Source of the DNA: Lachnospiraceae bacterium UBA3804
GTDB lineage: Bacteria; Bacillota; Clostridia; Lachnospirales; Lachnospiraceae
Reading direction: 5' to 3'
DNA length: 64,000 bases
Assembly (NCBI GenBank): GCA_002368665.1
Contig: DFEK01000003.1
Span: forward strand, 62,001 to 126,000
The notes below the pieces were generated by a model that saw only the letters and a list, made by a program, of their open reading frames with translations, ran no database searches and was not told the origin of the DNA. Below are positions 26,669-34,672 of the stretch, piece by piece. Both the position numbers and the translations under genes were made by a program. Every line of letters begins with the position of its first letter. Within the stretch, counting starts at the first letter, position 1.

Positions 26669-27865
26669 CTACCGATGATAGTACTGCACGATCTTCTTTA
26701 CCGCATGGATGGTGTCTTCAACATCCTGATCTGTAAGTGCGGGATAAAGAGGAATACTCATAATGCCCTTGTATACTTCTTCCGCGTTGGGGCAAAGTCC
26801 CGGAAGATACCCTTTATGGCGATAAAACGGGAAGAAATAAACCGGCACATAATGCACCTGACACTGTACATTCTCTGCGCTCATGGCATCAAAGAATTCT
26901 CTTCTGGTGCAATTTAATTTCTCCAGATCCAGGCGGATGATGTACAGATGTCTGCAGGTATCCGACTGTGGGATTTCTTCCTGCACCATGATACCGTCCA
27001 AATCTTTAAATGCCTCATTATACCGTTTCACGATTTCCTGTCTGCGTGCCTTGAAACCGTCCAGTTTCTTTAACTGGCTGGAAAGCATTGCTGCCTGGAA
27101 ATCCGTCATCCGGTAATTATATCCCAGTGAAATCTGCTCATAATACCATACACCCTCGTGTGGAGCATCTTCCATCATTTCCTCATCATGGGTAATGCCA
27201 TGGGTATGTGCCAAAACTAGCCGGTCGTAAAGTTCCTTGTTATTGGTCGTAATCGCGCCGCCCTCACCGCAGGTAATGGTCTTTACCGGGTGGAAACTAA
27301 AGCAGGTCATGTCAGCCAGGGAACCGACCTTATGGCCGTTATAGGAAGATCCGATGGCATGAGCCGCATCCTCGATAAAGATCAATCCGAATTCATCGCA
27401 GATAGCGCGGATTTCCTCATTTTCCACACACTGTCCCGTGAAATCCACCGCCACAACCGCTTTGGTCCTGTCGGTTATATGCTCGCGGATGCTCTTCGGA
27501 TCGATATTATATGTCTTGGGATTAATATCCGCAAAAACCGGTTTCGCACCGACATAGAAAGCACAATTGGCACTTGCCGCAAAGGTAAGCGGAGTCGTGA
27601 TCACTTCGTCGCCTTCTTTTAATCCTGCCGCAATGCAGGCACAATGCAAAGCAGCCGTTCCGTTCGAAACAACCACTGCATATTTAGCTTCACAGTATGC
27701 GGCAAGTTCATTTTCCAGTTTTCTGACAGCCGGTCCGCACGTGATATAATCGCCGAGAAGGACATTCTTCACCGCCTCAACATCACTTTCGTCCACGCAC
27801 TGTCTTCCGTAGAATATTTTCTTTTCCCTGACAGGCTTTCCGCCCTTAATTGCCAATTCTTCCAT
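26669..27865 (-). CDS. pseC: PseC-like PLP aminotransferase of pseudaminic acid synthesis
   Basis: A 398-residue DegT/DnrJ/EryC1/StrS aminotransferase. PseC makes the 4-amino sugar UDP-4-amino-4,6-dideoxy-AltNAc, PLP- and glutamate-dependent. Near the N-terminus are FYGRQCVDESDVEAV and VVVSNGTAALHCAC (cofactor phosphate), then FIEDAAHAIGSSY with the pyridine-N Asp, and CFSFHPVKTITCGEGG with the Schiff-base Lys near residue 190. The SFHPVK-TxGEGG form is the one seen in PseC. ATG 27865 with GGAG 10 bases upstream is preferred to the TTG at 27874. With PseG in the same locus a pseudaminic-type sugar is likely. Confidence 0.83.
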   Translation of the reverse strand: MEELAIKGGKPVREKKIFYGRQCVDESDVEAVKNVLLGDYITCGPAVRKLENELAAYCEAKYAVVVSNGTAALHCACIAAGLKEGDEVITTPLTFAASANCAFYVGAKPVFADINPKTYNIDPKSIREHITDRTKAVVAVDFTGQCVENEEIRAICDEFGLIFIEDAAHAIGSSYNGHKVGSLADMTCFSFHPVKTITCGEGGAITTNNKELYDRLVLAHTHGITHDEEMMEDAPHEGVWYYEQISLGYNYRMTDFQAAMLSSQLKKLDGFKARRQEIVKRYNEAFKDLDGIMVQEEIPQSDTCRHLYIIRLDLEKLNCTRREFFDAMSAENVQCQVHYVPVYFFPFYRHKGYLPGLCPNAEEVYKGIMSIPLYPALTDQDVEDTIHAVKKIVQYYHR

Positions 27866-27880
27866 TTCTGTCAATCTCCG

Positions 27881-28795
27881 TTACTTCCAGAGTTTATCGG
27901 GATAAATTTCCTCTTTGGCCATTCTTGCAAATTCTTCTCTTGCTGCGGCGGCATCTTCCTGATATGTAATGCCGATCCATTTTTCATCCGTCGGAAGAAT
28001 CTTGACGGATGCCTTTCCTTCCTTGATCAGCTTATCGATCAAAACGGGAATTAAAAATTCACCCTTGATGGGATCCTTGCTTTCATCAGATAAGAACTGT
28101 ATAAAACGTTCATCGAGCAATTCCAGGAAGTCCTCATCACAAGCCCACATATTCATCGATACAATGCTGTCCGGTTCGATGATCTCTTTCGAAGCCTCCG
28201 TGGAGGTTACGGCTTTTCCGTCTACGATTGCGATATCTCTGGATTCAATAACTCCGGTCAGATATCCGTCATCATTTTCGACACAGACCCCTCTGGTTAC
28301 CGTACCGTTTTCACTTACCGTATTCTTCAATACAAAACCGGCCATCGCCATGCGGAGCGTTTCCTTGCGTTCATGCTGCTCGCAGAGGAAATCATGCAGA
28401 AGTCGGAATGCCTTTTTACCGTAATAGTCATCCGCGTTGATAATAACAAAGGGAGTGTCCACCGTACCTTTGCAGGCCAAAATCGCCTGACCGGTTCCCC
28501 AGGGTTTGGTTCTTCCTTCCGGAACCGAGAAGCCTTCCGGAAGCTGGTCAAGTTCCTGATAGACATATTCCACCGGTATATATTTGGCAATTCTGTTTCC
28601 GATGACTTCTTTGAATTCTTCTTCTATCGCGTGCCGGATAACAAAAACCACTTTGTCAAAACCGGCTTCTTTGGCATCGTAAATGGAGTAATCAATGATG
28701 ATTTCCCCGTTGTCATTCATTTTGGTAAGCTGTTTGATCCCCGTTCCGAAGCGACTGCCGATTCCGGCTGCCATAATGACTAACGTTGTCTGCAT
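27881..28795 (-). CDS. Sugar-phosphate nucleotidyltransferase-like protein
   Basis: A 304-residue nucleotidyltransferase. The N-terminus LVIMAAGIGSRFGTGIKQL carries the GxGxR-type nucleotide motif with a downstream Lys, and INADDYYGKKAF holds the metal-binding Asp near 110. No substrate-specific motif is recognised; the form is common in Lachnospiraceae and may activate a sugar phosphate or phospho-alcohol for surface decoration. It is paralogous to 39972-40889. First gene of its operon, with GGGGGAG before ATG 28795 and a consensus promoter upstream. A small stem AAAGATT/AATCTTT (28817-28834) lies in the leader. Confidence 0.82.
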   Translation of the reverse strand: MQTTLVIMAAGIGSRFGTGIKQLTKMNDNGEIIIDYSIYDAKEAGFDKVVFVIRHAIEEEFKEVIGNRIAKYIPVEYVYQELDQLPEGFSVPEGRTKPWGTGQAILACKGTVDTPFVIINADDYYGKKAFRLLHDFLCEQHERKETLRMAMAGFVLKNTVSENGTVTRGVCVENDDGYLTGVIESRDIAIVDGKAVTSTEASKEIIEPDSIVSMNMWACDEDFLELLDERFIQFLSDESKDPIKGEFLIPVLIDKLIKEGKASVKILPTDEKWIGITYQEDAAAAREEFARMAKEEIYPDKLWK

Positions 28796-28848
28796 ATGCT
28801 TCTCCCCCTTTGAAATAAAGATTTTTCAATCTTTTATCCTATCCAAGT

Positions 28849-28877
28849 ATTTTACCACATGGCATGGCTTAAAGCAA
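28849..28877 (-). promoter_or_regulatory. Promoter of the nucleotidyltransferase-pseC operon
   Basis: Minus strand TTGCTT (28872-28877) and TAAAAT (28849-28854) are spaced by 17 bases; transcription should start near 28842. It stands back to back with the plus-strand promoter, with only two bases between the two -35 elements. Confidence 0.7.
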
Positions 28878-28879
28878 AT

Positions 28880-28908
28880 TTTACGCATGCTTCGAAATAT
28901 GTTATACT
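28880..28908 (+). promoter_or_regulatory. Extended -10 promoter of the GINT1-like gene
   Basis: TTTACG (28880-28885) and TATACT (28903-28908) are spaced by 17 bases, and TG stands one base before the -10 (extended -10). Start of transcription near 28915, 28 bases before ATG 28943. Confidence 0.7.
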
Positions 28909-28942
28909 CCTACTTGATTGGGAATTATGAACGGGAGTAAAA

Positions 28943-29854
28943 ATGGGTATCAAACAGTTTATCGCAAAGTCCTTTTTCGACTTTGCCTACGCAATTGCAT
29001 ATCGTCCCGTATCTTCCTCATCCAAGGCATATCTGAAGGGTGAGGCGTCTTTTAAATTGCTCAGGCCCACTCTTCGCTATTGGTATGCGGATCCGCTACT
29101 GGCAAAGATAAACGATACGGAATATCTGTTTATGGAAGTATATGATCGGAAGAAACATAAAGGTCTGATCGGTGTCTCCTCCTTTACAAAGGATGGTACG
29201 CTCACAACCCCAAGGACTATTTTGGAAGAAGAATTTCATCTCTCTTTCCCTCTTGTATTTGACTACAACGGTAGGACTATCCTGATGCCTGAGTGCAGCG
29301 AATCCAAAAGTCTGCGTTTCTATGAACTGGACAAGAACACTCTTGCTCCGACTTTGATTCGAAGCATTCCCACTGAAGGCAGAATTGTGGATACGGTACT
29401 TCTTGACATGCGTCCGGGACAGATTACTCTGCTCGGCTGCAAAGAAGATGATAATCCGATCCGCACTTCTTTGGTCTGCATGTCAATTTCCGATTTGGAA
29501 AACGGTGACATCAAATACCTTCCGCTCCCGGAAGAATACAAAACGCCTTCTCTTCTTCTTAGAAACGGCGGTCCCATCCTGTGTTCCGGACAAACAAAAA
29601 TCCGCATTCTGCAGGAAAGTACCGAGACAGAATACGGACATAATTTGCTGTTTAGAAAAATAGAAAACGACGGACTGGGTGACGGAACATATCACGAATC
29701 GGATCTGGAAAAAGTCTTTTTGAAGGATCTTCCCTTGCGCCTTCCCTCTTACTACCGTAGGCAGGGAACGCACACCTACAGTCTCGGAGAAAATGCCGAA
29801 GTCATCGATGTATCGTTCAACCGCTTCCATATCGGAAACCTTTGGATGAAATGA
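28943..29854 (+). CDS. GINT1 N-terminal-like (beta-propeller type) protein
   Basis: A 303-residue soluble protein. The motif LRYWYADPLLAKINDTEYLF followed by MEVYDRKKHKG resembles, from memory, the repeated sheet units of the GINT1 N-terminal domain found beside glycosyltransferases and formyltransferases in surface loci; the fold would be a five-bladed propeller of GH43/GH32 kind. No signal peptide or helix is visible, so it should act in the cytoplasm, perhaps in sugar-nucleotide or glycan handling. It is a single plus-strand gene between two minus-strand operons, with its own promoter, and its stop abuts the stop of the convergent gene. GGGAG precedes the start. Confidence 0.6.
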   Translation: MGIKQFIAKSFFDFAYAIAYRPVSSSSKAYLKGEASFKLLRPTLRYWYADPLLAKINDTEYLFMEVYDRKKHKGLIGVSSFTKDGTLTTPRTILEEEFHLSFPLVFDYNGRTILMPECSESKSLRFYELDKNTLAPTLIRSIPTEGRIVDTVLLDMRPGQITLLGCKEDDNPIRTSLVCMSISDLENGDIKYLPLPEEYKTPSLLLRNGGPILCSGQTKIRILQESTETEYGHNLLFRKIENDGLGDGTYHESDLEKVFLKDLPLRLPSYYRRQGTHTYSLGENAEVIDVSFNRFHIGNLWMK

Positions 29855-31009
29855 TCAGGAATAGCGGTACCAACCGGCACCCTGTGCCCAGAAAAAGAAC
29901 AATTTATAAATTGCCGTTGCGGCGAGAAAGAGCGTGATCAGAAAATGATACCGCTCTTTTTGGGTTTCCGTAAAAACTTCGCCCAGCATACGTACACTTC
30001 CCCAGATAAAAAAACACATGGATCCGAACAGGGATCTGTCAGGCACATGCGGGGAAAGCATCAGGCCGAGGAAAGATACGATTCCTCCGGCTAAGATGAG
30101 CAAAGTCGCTTTATCGGGACGCCTGTTAAATACAAGTCGGTAAATTACATAGCTTAAAATCGTGAAAACAAGTACCGGAAGAAGGTATACAAACGCACCC
30201 TGAAAATAATCCAGAACTCGTTTACACAAATCCAGTTTCCAGCTTCCCAAAGAAGCAATTTCATGTTCACGCACATGATTTCCGGGTGCCAGAATCATCA
30301 GGGCGGAACCTGCTGCCAGAGAAAGGGAACCTGCAATCATCCATGCCTGGACTTTTTTCTTCTTCCGGACATACAGTATGATTGAAACGACGGAAATAAG
30401 AAAATAAGTCGGCCCCATGTTTTCATTGGTCCAGCCGGCCAGAAGTCCCCATACCAGCATGCCGAGAACACTTAAGACAGAAAGGGCAATGCTTGTCTTT
30501 TTCTCTTCCCTGTCAAGAAGCGTACGGACATAAACCCATACCAAGGGGAAGGAAAGCATGGTCATATACAGATAATTTGCCGTGCCCGACTGCCAGAAAA
30601 GCGTATCCAGCATGTTGGGATTAAACGCAACGATCATGGCTCCGGCAAGGAGAATACTCTTTGCATTCCACTTCTTTCCCGCTTTTGCAAGGAAAACCGC
30701 CAGCGCATCAAACACAACGGTATTCAGGACATTACAAAGTTTACCGTCTCCCCACAACAAAAACTGGAGCAACGTATGCGCTACCGTTCTTCCGCCCCAG
30801 TTCTGATAATGCCAGACCTGACTCTGCACAATATCCCCGATGCCGGAGATTCTTTCTCCGGTAACCAGATTGGTCCAATACCACAGATCATCCTGCATAA
30901 ATATAATCAGATGATTGCAAAGGTAAAGAAGATAAACCAAAACCAGCATCAGTGCATAAATCAGCACTTCCGACCATATTTTATTTTTCTTTTGCGTGGA
31001 ATCTGCCAT
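29855..31009 (-). CDS. DUF6056-like polytopic membrane protein
   Basis: A 384-residue protein with ten helices. The loop after helix 1 reads FMQDDLWYWTNLVTG and is followed by YQNWGGRTVAHTLLQ; this DD-xWY plus GR pattern is the one I recall for DUF6056, a family of putative GT-C glycosyltransferases of capsule and wall-polymer loci. It lies 9 bases after the upstream gene and is probably co-transcribed with it. Its stop codon lies directly against that of the convergent gene, leaving no room for a terminator. Substrate unknown. Confidence 0.75.
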   Translation of the reverse strand: MADSTQKKNKIWSEVLIYALMLVLVYLLYLCNHLIIFMQDDLWYWTNLVTGERISGIGDIVQSQVWHYQNWGGRTVAHTLLQFLLWGDGKLCNVLNTVVFDALAVFLAKAGKKWNAKSILLAGAMIVAFNPNMLDTLFWQSGTANYLYMTMLSFPLVWVYVRTLLDREEKKTSIALSVLSVLGMLVWGLLAGWTNENMGPTYFLISVVSIILYVRKKKKVQAWMIAGSLSLAAGSALMILAPGNHVREHEIASLGSWKLDLCKRVLDYFQGAFVYLLPVLVFTILSYVIYRLVFNRRPDKATLLILAGGIVSFLGLMLSPHVPDRSLFGSMCFFIWGSVRMLGEVFTETQKERYHFLITLFLAATAIYKLFFFWAQGAGWYRYS

Positions 31010-31018
31010 CTTATCCGT

Positions 31019-31519
31019 TTATTTTAAAGGCTTTGCTCCGGCCTTTTCCTGCAGTTTTTCAATCGTACGCTTGAATGCATTCTTTTTCTTCGGGGGCGGA
31101 AGCTCCGCTTTACCGTGAAGATTCTTTACTCCCTGAATATACATACCGCTGACAATTGCCTTGACCTCTTTCTTGACGGGAATCTGATCAAAAATCTTCT
31201 CATCCGCAATCAGGGTCAGAATCTGCGGTCCGACCTTTGCTTTTACAACGGGAACTTTCATGCTGCGGCTGATCTTCGGTGCCTGATCGATGACCGACTG
31301 CGGAAATCCCGCATCTTTAAATCTTACTTTCTTCTTATCGATAATCAACATGGAAACCGTCTGCTTATTGGAGGCAAGATACTGTTCCTGCTCTTCCTGT
31401 TTCTTCTTCATTCTCTTTCCGAGGAAGTACAGAACGATAATCGCAGCAATCAAAATTACCGCAACGATGATTCCGATAATTGCCGGTAACGGCAGACTGA
31501 ATAATAATAACGCGCTCAT
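31019..31519 (-). CDS. Small membrane-anchored protein of unknown function
   Basis: A 166-residue protein with an N-terminal helix (PLPAIIGIIVAVILIAAIIV, residues about 8-28), a stop-transfer KRMKKKQEE, and a cytoplasmic basic domain. I do not recognise a family. The soluble part contains VSMLIIDKKKVRFKDAGFPQ and VPVVKAKVGPQILTLIAD and a Lys-rich tail, suggesting an RNA- or membrane-contacting beta domain, but nothing catalytic is visible. ATG 31519 with AAAGG upstream is chosen over a longer frame. It has its own promoter overlapping the end of the DUF1934 gene. Confidence 0.75.
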   Translation of the reverse strand: MSALLLFSLPLPAIIGIIVAVILIAAIIVLYFLGKRMKKKQEEQEQYLASNKQTVSMLIIDKKKVRFKDAGFPQSVIDQAPKISRSMKVPVVKAKVGPQILTLIADEKIFDQIPVKKEVKAIVSGMYIQGVKNLHGKAELPPPKKKNAFKRTIEKLQEKAGAKPLK

Positions 31520-31567
31520 AATAATACCTTTCTCTTCCCGGATTACGGGACTGTTCATCCGTGGGTT

Positions 31568-31596
31568 ATTGTAACAAACTTTACCTTTGCGGGCAA
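31568..31596 (-). promoter_or_regulatory. Promoter inside the end of the DUF1934 gene
   Basis: Minus strand TTGCCC (31591-31596) and TACAAT (31568-31573) are spaced by 17 bases. The -35 lies within the last codons of the DUF1934 gene. Start near 31561, leader of about 40 bases to ATG 31519. Confidence 0.65.
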
Positions 31597-32036
31597 GACT
31601 TGCGTTTGGCCGAAATAAAAACTTCCGCCTCGGACAAAGGCATGCCTTGACTTAAAAGCCGGTAGTTGAGTTTGACCGAGAGATTGCCAGCTTCTTCCAC
31701 AGCCTCAGCCGAATACGTGTATACTTCCAAAAGCATTTCCCCAAACGGAGTCACATAAAGGCATTCCGTCTGCGAATCTTTCAAAAAAAGCATATCGGAC
31801 CGAACCGGCCCTTCCTTCATAATCCGGCACTCCGCCTCATCACCGATGCCTGTTTTCGTCAGGAGGATCTTTACTTTTACTTCTTCGTTCTCATTTTCCG
31901 CTATCTCGTGGTAAGCAAGTTCAAAATGATCTCCGTCGATCCTTAATAATCCGTCCGCAAGTGTTTCCACTTCTTCTCTCTCGCCTTGTTGTGTCATGAT
32001 TCCAAGGACTCTGACCTGAACCAGATATTTATCCAT
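31581..32036 (-). CDS. DUF1934 calycin-like protein (YwiB-type)
   Basis: A 151-residue soluble protein of the DUF1934 family, a small beta-barrel of calycin type with no established role. It shows the conserved GLLRIDGDHFELAYHE strand pair and LYVTPFGEMLLEVYTYS, followed by VKLNYRLLSQG, which is the family C-terminal signature. Last gene of the ddl-murF-pyr-ispE operon, 27 bases after ispE, with GGAAAG before the start. Length is normal for the family. Confidence 0.88.
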   Translation of the reverse strand: MDKYLVQVRVLGIMTQQGEREEVETLADGLLRIDGDHFELAYHEIAENENEEVKVKILLTKTGIGDEAECRIMKEGPVRSDMLFLKDSQTECLYVTPFGEMLLEVYTYSAEAVEEAGNLSVKLNYRLLSQGMPLSEAEVFISAKRKSCPQR

Positions 32037-32063
32037 TCTCTCTACTTTCCGATTTCACCAATA

Positions 32064-32936
32064 CTACTTGGGCTGAATAAACGATGTCACAAAGGCTTCC
32101 GCTTTGGGATATTTACTCCGCAGGATCCCTGCTGCCTCCTTGGCTATCTTTACATTTTCAAACAGCCCGAAAACCGAAGGCCCGCTTCCGCTCATCATTG
32201 CGCCGAATGAATGAAGATCCGTAAGGTCCTTCTTGATCCTGTCAATCTCCGGATAACGTAAAACCGTAACCGATTCCAGAACATTTCCCATATAAGAAGC
32301 CATCTTCGGCATATCCGATGCAGTGATCGCCCGGATCTGCTCTTCGATCATCGGATGTTTGGTCGTCTCGTCCAGCGTAAGATGCGTATAAACATATCCG
32401 GTCGAAACATCAAAATCCGGCTTGATCAAAACCAACGGCACCGCCGGTAATTCCTTCAGGGGAGTCAGCACTTCACCGATGCCTTCGGCAAGATACGTTC
32501 CACCCACAATGCAGTAAGGAATATCCGCACCGATGGTAACTCCCAGTGACTGAAGTTCCGATATGGAAGCGTTACAGTCGTACATTCGGTTGATTCCGTT
32601 AAAAACAGCAGCCGCATCCGTACTGCCACCCGCCAAGCCTGCAGCCATAGGGATATTCTTGGTAAGGTGCATACGCAAACCGCCCGGAAGATGATATTTC
32701 TCCCACATCAGTTTGGCCGCCTTTACCATAAGGTTCTTCTCATCGCAGGGAAGGGACGGCTTATTGGTTGAAAGTTCAAACACTCCGTCCGCATTGGTCT
32801 TTTCCAGACGGATTTCATCCGAAACATCAATCGTCTGCATCACCATACGAAGGTCATGATAACCATCCTCGCGTCTTTTAAGAACATCCAGGCTCAGATT
32901 GATTTTGGCATATGCATTCAGCAGAAGTTCATCCAT
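32064..32936 (-). CDS. ispE: 4-diphosphocytidyl-2-C-methyl-D-erythritol kinase
   Basis: A 290-residue GHMP kinase of the non-mevalonate isoprenoid pathway; it phosphorylates CDP-methylerythritol with ATP. The start AYAKINLSLDVLKRREDGYH contains the catalytic Lys and the substrate-binding region, and PMAAGLAGGSTDAAAV at about residues 90-105 is the ATP-binding GHMP motif with the conserved Asp; MMSGSGPSVFGLF is motif III. Length is usual. Isoprenoid supply feeds undecaprenol, which the murF, ddl and glycan genes depend on. CGGAG precedes the start. Confidence 0.96.
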   Translation of the reverse strand: MDELLLNAYAKINLSLDVLKRREDGYHDLRMVMQTIDVSDEIRLEKTNADGVFELSTNKPSLPCDEKNLMVKAAKLMWEKYHLPGGLRMHLTKNIPMAAGLAGGSTDAAAVFNGINRMYDCNASISELQSLGVTIGADIPYCIVGGTYLAEGIGEVLTPLKELPAVPLVLIKPDFDVSTGYVYTHLTLDETTKHPMIEEQIRAITASDMPKMASYMGNVLESVTVLRYPEIDRIKKDLTDLHSFGAMMSGSGPSVFGLFENVKIAKEAAGILRSKYPKAEAFVTSFIQPK

Positions 32937-32952
32937 CTTTTTACTCCGAACC

Positions 32953-33858
32953 TTATCTGTCCACGCAGCCGATCAGCTCACGTATGGTTTCCGTATGGGT
33001 ATCCTGCAGATAGCGTTCCATTCCTTCGATCACTTCAACGGTTGCATAGGGGTTTGCAAAATTCACGGCGCCCACGCTGACTGCCGTGGCACCCGCCATG
33101 ATAAATTCCAGAGCGTCTTCCGCCGTTGCGATTCCACCCATACCGATAATCGGAATGGACACAGCATGCGCGCACTGGTATACCATTCTTACGGCAACCG
33201 GGCGAATGGCCGGACCGGAAAGACCGCCTGTTTTGTTGGCCAAGACGAATTTCCGTTTTGCCACATCGATCTTCATTCCGGTAATGGTATTAATTAAAGA
33301 AATGGCATCCGCTCCGGCTGCTTCCGCTGCCTTCGCCATTTCCGTAATATCCGTAACATTCGGACTGAGTTTCATGACAACAGGCTGTTTTGCCTTCTTC
33401 TTGATTTCTTCGGTAATATGAAACAGTGCATCTGCCTTTTGTCCAAAAGCAATCGCGCCTTCCTTCACATTCGGGCAGGAAACATTGATCTCCAGCATGG
33501 CAACAGAAGTATCTCCCAGGCGTTCCACGACTTCCAGATACTCCTCCACGGTTTTCCCGCAGACATTTACAATGACCGGAACATCATAATCCTTTAAAAA
33601 TGCAAGATCACGTTCCACAAACACATCAATGCCCGGATTCTGCAGTCCGATGGCATTCAACATTCCGCTCGGAGTCTCCGTTACCCTCGGTGTCGGGTTA
33701 CCGGGCCAGGGAACACTTGCCACACCTTTTGTCACAATGGCGCCCAAACGGTTCAAATCCACAAACCGGCCGTATTCCATTCCGGATCCGAACGTTCCGG
33801 AGGCCGTCATGACCGGATTTTTCAATTCAACTCCCGCTATACTGACTCTTGTATCCAT
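32953..33858 (-). CDS. pyrD: Dihydroorotate dehydrogenase B, catalytic subunit
   Basis: A 301-residue FMN enzyme of the NAD-dependent class 1B type, oxidising dihydroorotate to orotate in pyrimidine synthesis. Motifs: NPVMTASGTFGSGMEY at the N-terminus, NVSCPNVKEGAIAFG with the catalytic Cys near residue 128, VVMKLSPNVTDI, and the FMN phosphate loop IGMGGIATAEDALEFIMAGA. It works as a complex with PyrK, whose gene ends 2 bases upstream of this start. GGAG lies before ATG 33858. Confidence 0.96.
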   Translation of the reverse strand: MDTRVSIAGVELKNPVMTASGTFGSGMEYGRFVDLNRLGAIVTKGVASVPWPGNPTPRVTETPSGMLNAIGLQNPGIDVFVERDLAFLKDYDVPVIVNVCGKTVEEYLEVVERLGDTSVAMLEINVSCPNVKEGAIAFGQKADALFHITEEIKKKAKQPVVMKLSPNVTDITEMAKAAEAAGADAISLINTITGMKIDVAKRKFVLANKTGGLSGPAIRPVAVRMVYQCAHAVSIPIIGMGGIATAEDALEFIMAGATAVSVGAVNFANPYATVEVIEGMERYLQDTHTETIRELIGCVDR

Positions 33859-33860
33859 AT

Positions 33861-34646
33861 CTATATCTCCACTTCCCTGGAATCAAATACCGGTCCTTCG
33901 GTACAGACTCTGGTGTTATTTACATGCGAATGCTCATCTTTGTTTACGGTCTTGGCTACACAGCCAAGGCAGGCACCGACACCGCAGGCCATTCTCTCTT
34001 CCAGAGAAATATATGCGATGCATCCAGCTTCTTCGGCATATCTTTTGATGGCGCGAAGCATGGGCATCGGCCCGCATGCAAAGATAACTTCCGGTTTGAA
34101 TCCACGTTCTTTTAACGCATCCAGAACATTTCCTTTGTATGCCGTACTTCCGTCTTCACTGACCACATTCACCGTTCCGTACGGTGTAAACTCCGAAGCA
34201 AGGAAGGTATCATTGTTTCTGTATCCAAGATAGATTTCGGTTTCCGCCGTTTTGCCGGCCAGTTTCTTTGCGGTATAAAGCATCGGAGGAATTCCGATTC
34301 CGCCACCCATGACCGCAACCTTCTTGCCTTCTGCAGCATCAAGCGGGAAACCGTTTCCGAGAACGGATAACAGTTCTGCCGTATCTCCTTCTTTCAATGC
34401 GGAGATCAGTTTCGTTCCTTCCCCGGCAACCCTGTATACGAAGCGAATTTCCCCACTCTCGGCATTTGCCTCACAGATACTGATGGGACGCATCAGCATT
34501 CTGGAATCCGAAGGCGGAAAAATACCGGCAAACTGTCCGGGCACGCAGTAAGCCGCTGCCTGTGTTCGTACACGCAGGTCAAAAATACCTGCGGATATTT
34601 CTTTTTGACTAACTACAACCGTAGTTTCTTTCTTGCGATAATCCAT
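33861..34646 (-). CDS. pyrK: Dihydroorotate dehydrogenase B, electron-transfer subunit
   Basis: A 261-residue FAD and 2Fe-2S protein that passes electrons from PyrD to NAD+. The FAD-binding RPISICEANAESGEIRFVYR is near residue 55, the NAD-binding GGGIGIPPMLYTAKKLAG near 110, and the C-terminal cluster motif EERMACGVGACLGCVAK plus a later Cys (RVCTEGPVF) supplies four ligands. Length is usual. It stands between pyrC and pyrD and shares their transcript. Confidence 0.95.
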   Translation of the reverse strand: MDYRKKETTVVVSQKEISAGIFDLRVRTQAAAYCVPGQFAGIFPPSDSRMLMRPISICEANAESGEIRFVYRVAGEGTKLISALKEGDTAELLSVLGNGFPLDAAEGKKVAVMGGGIGIPPMLYTAKKLAGKTAETEIYLGYRNNDTFLASEFTPYGTVNVVSEDGSTAYKGNVLDALKERGFKPEVIFACGPMPMLRAIKRYAEEAGCIAYISLEERMACGVGACLGCVAKTVNKDEHSHVNNTRVCTEGPVFDSREVEI

Positions 34647-34672
34647 TTCCGTTCCATCCTTTATTCATGCCT

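Noticed and set aside
31540..31565. Stem TCCCG/CGGGA in front of the small membrane protein gene as a terminator
   Set aside because: Five-bp stem without a T run on the minus strand; it lies in the leader of a gene, so not called.
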